DNA of 64,000 nt, taken from positions 1 through 64,000 of the forward strand of contig RCTD01000036.1 of assembly GCA_014898415.1 (NCBI GenBank). Reading direction: 5' to 3'. Origin of the DNA: Stromatinia cepivora (taxonomy: Eukaryota; Ascomycota; Leotiomycetes; Helotiales; Sclerotiniaceae). The translations under genes were made by a program, and so were the position numbers. How positions within the stretch are numbered: position 1 is the first letter of the stretch; each line of letters opens with the position of its first letter. The notes beneath the pieces are model-generated. The model searched no databases. It was not told the DNA's origin and saw only the letters and a program-made list of their open reading frames with translations. Below are positions 49,901 to 61,712 of this stretch, one piece after another.

Positions 49901-50569
49901 GTTTATTCTCCTTTACCTTCCAATATAATTTTATAATTATAAGATCAGTTAGAAAACAAAATGTTTGATTCATATTTAGAAAAGGCTTAATGATATTATC
50001 GATATTCAAATAATATTTCAAATTCTGAATCGATTTCGGTTAATACTTAATTGAATTTCTTTCGAACTTTTATATTCTTAAATTTAATCAAAACAACCAA
50101 TACTCTCTCTTTCATATATCATTTGTTTCGTCGAGAATTTATTATATCATCGAATTCTTTTAGAATAATAATAAAGAGTTCAATTTATTTATCTCTTTTA
50201 TATTCTATTTGAAACTTATCAAATTTGAATATATATAAATCGAGGATTTCGGATGATATATAGAGAAGGCATTTGTAGATCTGCAATAATAGTTGTTACG
50301 AACCTCAACTACGAAACTAAGGCTAGCCGAAAGCGGGCCGAATTGTACGCTAGTTTGAAGAGTTTTCACCTATATAAAGGGGAATTCTTCAATACCATTA
50401 GAAAAAAAGTAATGAAAAGTCTTGATTCTAAATTCAAACCTATTGTTATTCGAAATTAACCGATTCTTTGTTGTGATTTTCATAATTCTTTTTATTCACC
50501 CTTGAAAGCAACTCATCGATTAATTTTGGGAATAACCTCATTTTTTCGATTCATAAAAGCCTTCGAACC

Positions 50570-50830
50570 TTATCAAAAACCTTTCGGAATATTATCGAAA
50601 AACCTTCGAAAACCCTTCAGAATTCACCTTCGAAAATTACCCTCAAAACATATACGAATTTAGCCTCGAAACAAACCTTCGAAAACCCTTCAGAATATTA
50701 TCGAAAAACCTTCGAAAACCCTTCGAAAACCCTTCAGAATTCACCTTCGAAAATTACCCTCAAAACACATACGAATTTAGCCTCGAAACGAACCTTCGAA
50801 AACCCTTCGGAATATTGTCGAAAAACCTAC
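50570..50830. repeat. CCTTCGAAAACCC tandem/irregular repeats in element D
   Basis: Repeated 'ccttcgaaaacccttcagaat' and 'cctcgaaac(a/g)aaccttcg' units form a higher-order duplication of about 125 bp (around 50580 and again around 50705). They lie in the 5' leader region of element D. Confidence 0.8.
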
Positions 50831-51699
50831 CAAAATACTACGAAAAACCTTCGAATCAAGAAAATCAAAAAAAACAAGAAAAAGGAATTGAAAAGATGTA
50901 TTCGAAAGATATGAATACGATATACGAACCGAACCCTACCCTATTTTACGAAATTCGAAAGCGAATCCTTAAATCAAACAAATCATTCAAACAAAAGGAC
51001 GAAAAAACGAAAGCATATAAAGAACCTTCGGGATCCCATCGGAAAAGTGAAGAATTTGAATATAAAAGTTGTTGGAAAAATTGAAGATATTGAAGTTGAA
51101 GATATTGAAGTTGAAGATATTGAAAGTTGAAGATATTGAAATTGAAATGATGATGATGAAGCCTTTGGTACTACCCTTGAGGAATACAATGAACGGATTC
51201 ATATATGATAATAATAATGATGAAACTTTTGATACTATCGTTAAAGAATATAATAATATTACCCTTAAAGAATACAATAAGCGAATTTATATACGATATT
51301 AACCACATTTCTGTTTCAAATAGAATCCTGATGGAATACTTGAAATCTTTTCCTTTTAATGGAATATCAGGTTTTTTTCAAAAGAAAGAGTGAAGTTAGT
51401 TTTTGTATAATTCTAAAGGATCATTAATGAAAACTAATTATAAATAATCGGATTTACATCGGAAAGCTAGTATATTAACTAAAGACGAAATAGTATTTAT
51501 TGGAATCATTATTTTTTGATACAAATTTGAATCGATATATTGATGGATATAATATATTTGTATTTCAAATTTCAAAAGAAAAAGTAAATTGAAAATTCTT
51601 TTTTTTTTTTTATTATTTATCGAACCTATAGAATCATTAAAATCGATGAAGATGTTGATCTAAAAAGGGAGGCATCAATATCCCCTACTTATCATATTA

Positions 51700-51960
51700 G
51701 AAAACATACCAAATCGAAAGTATACCAAATCGAAAATATATTGAATCCAAACCAAAAGTATATCGAATCTAAACCAAAAACATATTGAACCCAAATCAAA
51801 AGTATATTGAATTTGAATCGAAAATATATCGAATCCGAATCGAAAGTATACCGAATCCGAATCGAAAGTATACCAAATCGAAAGCATACCAAATCGAAAA
51901 TATATTTATCAAAATCGTATCGAAATTATACCAAAATCGAATTAAAAGTGAATCGAAAAT
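51700..51960. repeat. CCAAATCGAAAGTATA short tandem repeats in element D
   Basis: About fifteen degenerate 15- to 24-base units of 'ccaaatcgaaagtata' or 'ccgaatcgaaagtata' occur here. Frames on both strands stay open and give repetitive peptides, which I treat as an effect of the repeat. Confidence 0.85.
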
Positions 51961-52169
51961 GAATATATATATAAGGGTTTTTAAATAATATTGAAAAGTT
52001 TTTAAAGAAATGAAAATACTGAACTTTATAAAATGAAGATGTAGATATTATAATTTCATTATTGAAGAAATTATTATAGATTTAGTCATTGTATGAAGTT
52101 TTTTATTGAAGTTTCAATTCGGCCGACTATTATAGAATTAGGAATAGAGGAATTAGAAGAATTGAAAGG

Positions 52170-52370
52170 ATTTCGATGGATCTACGATGGTTCTACGAAA
52201 AGGCATACAACACAATATCGATGGTTCTACGAAAAAGCATACAACACAATATCGATGGATCTACGATGATTTTACGAAAAGGTATACAACACAATACAAT
52301 GGTTTTACGAAAAGGCATACAACACAATATCGATGGTTTCACGAAAAGGCATACAATACAACATCGAATG
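52170..52370. repeat. GGTTCTACGAAAAGGCATAC tandem repeats in element D
   Basis: Five to six copies of a unit of about 35 bp (some partial) are built from 'atcgatggttctacgaaaag' plus 'gcatacaacacaat'. They lie just before the 3' LTR. Several frames pass through the array because the unit lacks stops. Confidence 0.9.
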
Positions 52371-53047
52371 ATATTAGTTTTGATTGGATATTTCAACTTA
52401 AATGGTTTCATTTCATAGGCTTTCGAGGACGAAAGCTTCGGAAAGGAAGGCTCTGTTACGAACCTCAATTACGAAACTAAGGCTAGCCGAAAGCGGGCCG
52501 AATTGTACGCTAGTTTGAAGAGTTTTCATCTATATAGAGGGGAATTCTTCAATACCATTAGAAAGAAAGTAATGAAAAGTCTTGATTCTAAACCCAAACC
52601 TATTGTTATTCGAAATTAACCGATTCTTTGCTGTGATTCTCACAATAGTATAGTTAATTAGAAAGGAGATAGATTGAACTTGAAAAAAATCAGAATTTCT
52701 TCTTTTTCAATAAGAATCTGTATTATATTTATATTTAAAAGTTCTTATTATATATTATCAATTACAATTGATCTGTTCAATTATGAATCTCTTCGATTCC
52801 AATATTCTTTAAATTAATCATCTCATCAATCAATATCTTATTGAATTAATTAATCAATCTTCTATCTACAAAAAAATAATTAAATAATAAAAAGATTATT
52901 CGAATAAAAAATAATATAAAATCTCTCTTTAAACCATTCGAAATATCGATTAAAGCAATCGAACTTCATTCGAGTTTCTGATAATCAAAGTTTACCTAAA
53001 ATAATATTATAACTCTTTAATTCAGTAATAAGGAAAGGAACAAAAGA

Positions 53048-53269
53048 TTATTTATAGTTATTGACCGTTAAATTAAGGAATATGAAATAGGTAATAATAT
53101 AATCTTGTATATTATTATACCCTTTAACTTCAATTGAAACTTTAAACAATATAATTCTTAATTTAAATATAGGAAATAAACAAATAAGGAATATAATATT
53201 AATAAAAACGAATCTATTTGCTCCAGAATCAATAAATACTTTTAATCGATAAATATAATCATTTTTCAA
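53048..53269 (-). pseudogene. Gypsy-C aspartic protease remnant
   Basis: A 73-codon minus-strand frame carries 'FIDSGANRFVFI', the gypsy pepsin-like protease active site (lIDSGA..nFi). It is followed by a 'VKGYN' segment typical of the same domain. It lies upstream of reverse transcriptase in the minus direction, as expected for gypsy gag-pro-pol. Confidence 0.8.
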
Positions 53270-55369
53270 AAGATTACAAAAAAAAATAAATACTTCTCTT
53301 TTTATAAACTTGATTAAATCAAGAAATCTTATATTCTGTATAACATTTAAAATAGAAACGGAATCTAAACATTTAATTTTAAATATTTTTCTTCTTCTAA
53401 ATAAGTATTCTATATAACTTCAATTATAACTTTTAAACCGAAGTCTTCCTCGATATCCCGATATTCTTCGAATTCTTTTACTTCTTCTTATATCGTTTCA
53501 ATTTCATTAAGATTATTGATACAAGGTATCGATATATATATTGTTCCAGAAAAGAAAGAAAACAATGAGCATTTGAAGTTCGAATAGTTATTAGATATAG
53601 TAAAGCCGATATATCTAAAAGAAGCATTCCGAAATAGAAACAGTTTTAAGAATATAGAGGTTCCAAAATTGAAACTATTAGAGCTCCGAAAGAATTGTAA
53701 AGGGTTTATAATAACTATTGATTTTCGAATAACTATAAGAGCTTTTCGATTAATATAATATCAGTTTCGTTTTTATAATGAAACTTCATTTTAATCTATT
53801 TTAATAAATATATTCACGAGTTCTTTTGTAATCTTGTAATCCTTGATGGATATTGTTATTGTTTGCAAAAGAAAATCGGAAATCTTCCATTCGAGATCCT
53901 TAAATAAGACCTTATCATCAATAATCTCTATTTAAATAACAAATAATCTGAATTTCCTATATCATTCTAAAAAGTTATTATATCGAATTATATTAAACAT
54001 AATCTATATCTTGTATTAAAAATGAACATCATCGATTTCGATCGGGTTCCGATAGATCGCTACAAATTGTTCGATCAATTCAAATATTATAAATTGGGAC
54101 ACTTATATATAAAAAGCATAACAATATACTTATATTTCTGATTCGATTTGATCAATTATATATATATAATATTACATTTCATTTTTAAATGATATAATAT
54201 ACAGCTCGAATCGTTCTATAACCAATAATTATCACAAACTAATTTTAAATTCAATATTATCGTTAAATTTAATAATAAGATTTATAGGTTTTAATATATA
54301 TATATTTTACTGTGAATTATAACTGGCACAGGAATACGATTTTGACCGATTAAATCGGCTTTTTGAATAAAAGAACCCCTGATTATTAAATGGATTATAA
54401 CTTTCTGAAAAAAAAGGAAACTTATCGGAAAACCCCGGATAATCAAATCATCTAATCAAAGTTTTCTTCCTTTGATTTCAGGATCTTCAGGTTTGTTTAA
54501 ATGAAGATCCTTAAGTTTCGATTGAAAAAATAAAAAGAATTCCAGATACTATTATTAACCTAAATGCCTATATAAGCATCATTTAGGGCTCAAAAGAAGA
54601 TTGTACTATTGCAGAACTCATCATCACTATAACTTTCAATTATCGATTTTCCTCTTTCAAATTTATAATTATTGCATAAAGATCTTATAATTATAATAAT
54701 AATTCGAAAGAAACAATTGAACTATTAGGAATATTAATTTCATATATTAGAATCTTTTCTTTACCAATCTTCTTTCTTCCAATAATAACGTTATCCAATC
54801 CTATATTCATATTTTCTTCGAAGAATTATTGAAATAATTAAGGAGAAAGAAAGGGTTCCTTAAAATATACTTTCGAAAATTCGAAACATACAAAAAAAGG
54901 GGTTTATTACATTATAAAAATAATAATACACTTCTAAAAATATTTATATCTTTATCGATTAGATCGGAATAGATTTTCTTTCTCTGAATATAACATTTGT
55001 AAAAGTTCATCTAAAAAGGTATTATTAAAATAAAGTATTATTTGAAAAGTTATCAGATGGCCGGATATTTGTAAATGAATTATAGATAATGTAACGTATA
55101 AGAACTATAATAGAACTGAATAAACAAAATCAATTATGTTCCTTAGAATTTACAATTGAAGAATTATGGCTCGTAAAGAGCAATTAGATATATATACAAA
55201 TACTCATTCGTAAACTATGGAACTATATGTATATATTATTAGGGTCATTATTCTACTATACTAAATCATATAAATCATAATGTATATATACGGACGATCA
55301 GCTTATTAATTGATATAGGAGATAAAAGGTATCACGTGATTAGCCTCCTGTGGTTCACGATTCGTGACA

Positions 55370-58300
55370 CTTCTACTCTATTAATAATAATACTCTTTTT
55401 CTTGTTCAATATAAGAATCATTTCTTTAGTAATGAAATCGAAGCATTTATATTCATTGAAACTTTTAAAGTTAAAAAAAAATATAATGCTTTTAAATAAT
55501 AATTCAATTATTTTATAAATATTATTAATCTCATTAAAGATTTTATAAATGAAATAAAAAATCGAATCGAAGATTAGAAGCTTTATAAAGTAATTAATCT
55601 CTTCAAAACCGGTTATTTTGTTAAGAATAATAATACAATTCAATTTATCGAATAATACTATAATAAAACCAAAAAAGGTTTTAAAAATCTCGAAAAAATT
55701 TGGATAATTATTTAAAGAAAAACTTTTATCTATTTCTAATCGGAAGATATAAATTTAAATAGTACTTTAACAAAAATGAATATAATCTATTACACCTCTC
55801 ATCTTAATCCTTAAATCCTTATGAAGTTTCTAAACGAGTATATAATCAAATGTTTTGTATAAAAGAAAAACAAAAAAGCCAAAAAGTATAATTCTATAAA
55901 TTTCTATATTATATATAAATTCATTATAAAAACCGATATAAAAAACAAAAAGATTAAATATTTTTCCTTTATAACTTTATATAGAATCCTATCCTTAGAA
56001 TTTGTAAATTTACTTTCGATAATCTTGAATTTCTAAAAGAATATCGCAAAAACGAAAATCTTTCTAAAATTCAATAAAGGAATAAACCTATTTATAAAAT
56101 AATTATTATAAAAATTACTCTGGTATTTTTCAACAATAATAATAATAAAAAGGAATTTAATATTAAAAAACGATTGGAAATAATTGCTATATTAGATATT
56201 CTTTATATATATTGACTTTTCCATTCTTAAATAATTATACCAATTTCAAAATCTACAACCATAAATATCGATAAATAGGAAAAAAAAGATTATCATTTTG
56301 ATCTTTCGAAAAAAACCTTTTTTTATCCATTTATTCTAAATAGATTTGTATCTCGTTGTTGTATAATTGATTATAATACTAAATTTGTTTCAAATAATAA
56401 TAATTCAACCTTCAATAATTTTAAGATAATTTTAAATTCTTTATAGAAATTGAAAAACTATTTTTGCGATTTAAATTATCAATTTGAAAAAAAATAATAC
56501 TTTTTGATGGATAATAAATACATTGCTGATCAAATAAAATGGAAAGTTGTTATATCGTTGAAAAAGCAAATCATCATAAATACTTTATATATATACTATT
56601 TGTATATCTTAATAAAACTTTTCGATCTAAAATCGAAGTATATTTCGATTAAGGAATTATAAAATAGATTGATTATTATTACTAGGAATTGAAAGTATAT
56701 TGATGAAATAAGATTGATAAGGGTATTTTATCTTTAATTCTGTTTGTATCAATCCTTAATTCTAGAATGGTCAAAGCAAATCTTCGGCCCTAATCAATTC
56801 AGCTTTATAAGAAACTTTTATTCCTTTGATTCTAATAAAGTTTTCAAAAATAATCTTCTTCTATTAAAACCATCAAATGAAGAATCCTTTAAAAATTAAT
56901 TTATTTTGTATATCTCTTTGTTTCAATATATCTTTGAATAAAAATATAAATTCGATTTACAAAATATTTATAAAGATATTTTTGCTATTTACAAATAGTA
57001 TTTCCACAAAGTTTTTAAAGAAAGCCTATTCCCAAATTATTATTTTTCGATTATTTAACTTTTTTTAAAATACAATTCTACTTTATAATATACTATTATC
57101 CATATTCAAAAGAATAAAAAATTCTGTTTTATATTAATATCTTTGTTTATATTATATTTTCCTGATTATAATAAAAAATTTAATCTTTATTATTCCTTTT
57201 TTGATCTTTTTTATCTTACTTTCAAAAGCAAACAAAAAGAAACTTTAAAAAGAATAATTATTATAATCGACCTTCCTAAATTAAAAGAATCGATTAAAAA
57301 CTTCTATAAAGAGTATCAAATCTTTGTTTTTTATAAACTAAATAATAACGATAATTTAATTCGGAAATTTCTAAAAAAGTATTCTTTCATTTATCAATTA
57401 TAATATAATCTTGATTGGATAATAAAAAGAGAAGTTTTCCAGAAAATTAAACAAAAAAATTAATTTCGTTGAAAAACCCTAATTAGATTTGAATCTTAAA
57501 TAATTATAATACAATAAAATACTATTTTAAAATATACTGACTTTCCTAAATCCTATAAATCGATTTTGATACCGATCTCTTATCTAATTATAACTTCAAC
57601 CGAAAAGAATATAAAGAATCATAACTTTTACAAAAAATTTTAAAGATCTTTTCAAAATTAAATTATCCCTTTTAAATTAAACAAATTTAATAGAGAAGAT
57701 CTTTATATCCTTCGATCTTTTTCTTTTAATATAAATTTTATCCTATAAGATCATTTTTCTATAATCTTTTTAAGATACTTATCTTGGAATTCTAATATTA
57801 TTAAAGGAATAATAAATAAATTGTTCGAAATCAACAATAATGAATTCGAACTTTAGTATAAACAATAGTATAATTTTGTAATAATAGATCTGGTTATTTA
57901 ATTTGAAATATTCCAAAACAAAAAAAAGTAATAGAAAAATCGATCATTATTTGTAGATTATAATACACTTTTACAAAAATAAAAAGCTTTTTGCAATAAG
58001 AATCTCAAAGATGATAAATTCTTTGACAAAGAAAACATTAGCAATTGGAAGATTATGAATTTAATTGGTAAAAAATCTTCTATTAGAAAATCTTAATCTA
58101 TACTAAAAAAATTTATTGGAAAAGGAAAAGAAATCGTAAAGCGAAAATCGATTCAGAATTAATCTACAATACTATCCAATCCATCTCCAATTAGATCTTT
58201 TGAAATACAAAGTACTGCTTTAGTTTCTAATACAGATTGTAAACCAAATAAAGAACAAATGAATCGCCCTCCAATAAAGAAGCCTTCTACAAGATCTAAT

Positions 58301-58601
58301 AATAAAAGAAAAAATCATTCTTCCAATACTAAATAAAAACCTATAACATTAAAAGTCCTTATTTGCTATTCAAATTATATTTAGAAATCATCAAAAAATC
58401 CGATTATAAACATGAAATCCATTACAAGATGGCTAAACATTTAAAAAAGATTAAAGATAAATAGGATAATAAAAATACTTTTTAGAAATTTGAAATTTTT
58501 ATTGAATTTAATAAAAAAACAACAAAAATAGATTTGAATTAATAAGAATCTGAAATATATTATTTTTTTAAAATAGTTTTAAAAATTGTTTATTATCTTA
58601 A
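55370..58601 (+). other. Degraded AT-rich DNA with a possible coding remnant of an unidentified element
   Basis: Around 55830-55862 the sequence resembles the bases after the left repeat of the 23795 element (ttatgaagttt, then gagtatataat). After it, plus-strand frames contain protein-like stretches separated by RIP-type stops: 'NPYEVSKRVYNQMFCIKEKQ' near 55817, and an open 86-codon frame at 57143-57403. I cannot match these to a family. It is most likely an old transposon. Confidence 0.4.
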
Positions 58602-60782
58602 TTTACTGATACTCTAATTAGCTTTCCCTAATCTAATTGTTTTTTGATCTTTTTAGTTTTTACCTTTTGTAATTATCCTAAGATTATATAGAATACATAT
58701 TCCAAAAAGGGGAAAGATATAAAAAAATTGGAATATCAAGATTTAATATATAATTAATTTGTAATCATATAATTATATAACTTTTTATAATTAAATATAA
58801 AAAAAGGTTTTGTTTCCTTTTTTTTTGAAAGAAATCAATTGTTTTTCTATTAATCTTTTTATATTCTATTTATATACAATTCAAATCATTATCTAAACCT
58901 ATTAGTTTTACTATTTGAAGCCTTTACAATATAATCTGATCAGTTCCAATTCTCATTTCCCCTTGTAGTGCGCTACCAGGACGCACGTATCTCGACCTAC
59001 CTCTTTCACAATAATTAATAAAGTATTCACAAATAAAGAACAAAAAAAACTTGAAAATATAAATTTTTTTGTAAAAGATTGTGAAATTTTATTATTCGAG
59101 AATTTCTTTAAATTTAATAAAATTATTATTATTTAAATAAACAATGGTTTTATTTATATCAATTAAAAAAGGCAATATACAAATCTATAATTTATTAAAA
59201 TACAATTAATCAATATTTATAATATAAAGGGCAAAATTCGAAAAAGTATAATTTCAAAGGATCAATATATTATTCAATATATAAAAAAAGTTTATATTTC
59301 GATAATATATTAATCAAAAATATTATTCGTTTTTTCTTTTATTGTCTAAATTATCAATTCCAAAAAAAAATTATAAAATTGATGAATAAAACAATCCAAT
59401 AATAAATAAATAATTCAATTAAAGAATTGAAATTTATATCATTCGATTTTGATTCATTAAAATTAATAATATTTATAGATATATTATTCGTTAATAATCG
59501 AAATCTATCCTTACAAATCGAATATATCATTATATTAATAAATAAAAATAATAAAACGAATCTAATTCATTGATTATCTATCAAATATAAAAGAATTATT
59601 AGAAATATATTAATATTGGAATTTTACAATATAATTTTAGAATTCGATATTAATATAATACTCAAAAGTATTATCAAAAATATATTATCAAAATAAAAAA
59701 TATTATTAATTATATATATAAATTTGAAATTGCTTTACAATTGCCTTACAAAATTAGATTCAATTTGAAAGAAAAAACTAATAATTGATTTAATAATTTT
59801 ACAATAATCATATAAACGAAAGAAAATAATAAAAATTAAATAGATTAATAAAGAATCTAATTTTGTTAATATAATAATGAAGGCAAAATTATATCAGATT
59901 TTTAGAAATCTTATAAAGAATAATATAATTAAGATTAAGGTTATAGAATAGATAAAAAGATTAAAATATAATGAAGAGAAAATAATATAAATATAAAAAC
60001 CAAAGAATAAATACAAAATAAAAGCTATTATGAATATATATTCAGTTATTAGATATATAATCATTTTATATATAAATTGATTCGAATAAAGAAACAAAAC
60101 AAAAGTTAAAATTGGAAAGAATACTTATTTGCCAGGTATATATATTCTTAGGGTATATAATATTTCGATTTTAAGAGAAGTTACCAATATTAGAATATAA
60201 ATTATATATATGATAAGAATAATAAGGATAATAAGGATAATGAGAATGGTAAGGATTACATATATATTAGTATTCGTACTAGTATACCGGCATATATCAT
60301 TATATAGACCTTCACCCTCTATAGATTCTAGCTTTCTAGGCAAATCAAAACGTATTAATAAAGAGTTCTATATATTCGTTGATAAGCTTCACCTCCCCGT
60401 GTACAGTTGTCCCGACACTTAGTTTAATCATTTCTTGATTTTTTTGGTTTTTACTTTTTGTAATTGTTCTAGAACCAAATAGATTATATATTTTAAAGAA
60501 GAGAAAAGTATAAGAAAATTGGAATATCAAGATTTAATATATAATTAATTTGTAATTAAATATAAAAAAAAGCTTTATTTTTCTTTTTTTAAAGAAATCA
60601 ATTGTTTTTCTATTAATCCTTTTGTATATTATTTATATATAATCTAAATCATTATTTAAATTTATTAATTTTATTAATTTTATTATTTGAAGCCTTTATA
60701 ATATAATCTGATCAATTCTAATTCCCATTTCCCCTTATAGCATGCTATCGGGACGTATGTATCTCGATCTACCTCTTTTACA
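58602..60782 (-). mobile_element. LTR-flanked element E, about 2.2 kb, probably minus strand
   Basis: Direct repeats lie at 58602-59010 (409 bp) and 60408-60782 (375 bp) and share long identical blocks, for example around 58728-58760 and 60517-60549; the length difference is due to indels. The ends approximate TGTCCCGACAC...TTTCACA. The 1.4-kb interior has no recognisable pol. A less AT-rich patch (about 60290-60420) lies just inside the right repeat and would be the 5' leader if the element reads leftwards. No matching target duplication was found, so the exact limits are uncertain. Confidence 0.65.
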
Positions 60783-60825
60783 ATATAATCAATATTTTCT
60801 ATTATAAAAGATCGATACAAACTCT

Positions 60826-61018
60826 AATTATTATTATATATTATTATATATTATTATATATTATTATATATTATTATATATTATTATATATTATTATATA
60901 TTATTATATATTATTATATATTATTATATATTATTATATATTCTTATATATTATTTTATATTATTATATTATTATATATTATTATATATTATTATATATT
61001 ATTATATATTATTATAAT
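60826..61018. repeat. TATATTATTA decamer microsatellite
   Basis: About nineteen near-perfect units of a ten-base TTATTATATA repeat, with a few variants near 60940-60970. Confidence 0.95.
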
Positions 61019-61712
61019 ATCATTCATTCAATTATCTATCTAGTCGTTCTAGTTTCTAATTTCTAATTTCTAATTTCAAGTTTCAAGTTTCAAGTTTCTA
61101 ATTCTCATATACATATACATATACATATACACTTATAATGCACAAACCACACTTGAACCCCAATTCCAACTTCAATTCCAACTTCAATTCCGACTACTTC
61201 ACTCGATGTTTTCATCTATCTCCTCTATCTCTCTTCCATTTAGTTCCTCTTTCTCTCCCCCATCTATCTATTTATCTATCCCTTCCTCACCCCTCCCTAC
61301 CACAATTTCCACACTTCTATCTCTCTCCATCTATCTCTCCCTCATCACAACTTCCCCTTGGAGTCCCCCCTCCCCATCCCATCACCTCATCCACCCCACG
61401 AAATCCAATCCCAAGATTCGTCTCAGTGAACCCCAAAACGCCATTAACCAACCAAACCAAGCAATCATACCACCCACCCACCCATTCCATGCATACATAC
61501 ATACATACATGCATTTTTTCTACCCTACCCCAAATCTCTGGTTCCGACCAGAGAAAGAAAAAACGCTAATTCTCCATGTGAAGCTGAGAAGAAAGAAGAA
61601 AAAAAGAACACCTCCCAATATCTATCTATCATTTCATTTCACTTGCATATCCTGTTATACACCCTTTTGCTCTTGTGCTCTTCTCATTTAATCTACCCTC
61701 CCCACTGCCTCT
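61019..61712. other. 3' flank of the membrane-protein gene
   Basis: A pyrimidine-rich, moderately AT-rich stretch after the microsatellite, with short simple repeats: ttctaatttctaatttc (61050-61100), acatat (61107-61130) and tctatctatc (61260-61340). Overlapping frames here give Ser/Pro/Leu/His-rich peptides without domain character. It probably includes the 3' UTR of the gene ending at 61713. Confidence 0.5.

Larger units (their letters stand above)
50294..52644 (+). mobile_element. Non-autonomous LTR element D, 2,351 bp, TSD ATAGT
   Basis: The LTRs are exactly 191 bp (50294-50484 and 52454-52644). By my count they differ at nine sites, all transitions. The right copy runs from TGTTACGA to CTCACA. 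ATAGT lies at 50289-50293 and 52645-52649. A purine tract (GGAAAGGAAGG, 52440-52450) precedes the right LTR, so it reads left to right, opposite to its host gypsy-C. The interior lacks any pol motif and is rich in tandem repeats. One 89-codon basic frame (50815-51084) shows no known domain. Its GC is higher and its LTRs are less diverged than those of neighbouring elements, suggesting a recent insertion. Confidence 0.9.
45456..55369 (-). mobile_element. Ty3/gypsy element C, minus strand, 9,914 bp including element D, TSD CTTCT
   Basis: The LTRs are 45456-45737 (282 bp, starts TGTGACG) and 55090-55369 (280 bp, ends CGTGACA). CTTCT is repeated at 45451-45455 and 55370-55374. Minus-strand remnants run protease (53048-53269), then reverse transcriptase (about 49900-49400), in gypsy order, so the right LTR is the 5' LTR. 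Removing element D leaves about 7.56 kb, a normal gypsy length. RIP has destroyed the frames. Confidence 0.92.

Noticed and set aside
50560..50830. CRISPR-like array
   Set aside because: Repeats are contiguous or overlapping without regular unique spacers, inside an LTR element of a fungal genome.
51675..51892. Open frames rich in Tyr/Phe/Asp on the minus strand
   Set aside because: Created by short tandem repeats in element D that lack stop codons.
61138..61691. 143- and 161-codon plus-strand frames rich in Ser, Pro, His and Leu
   Set aside because: Low-complexity pyrimidine-rich DNA in the 3' flank of the membrane-protein gene; no domain, splice pattern or conserved feature seen.
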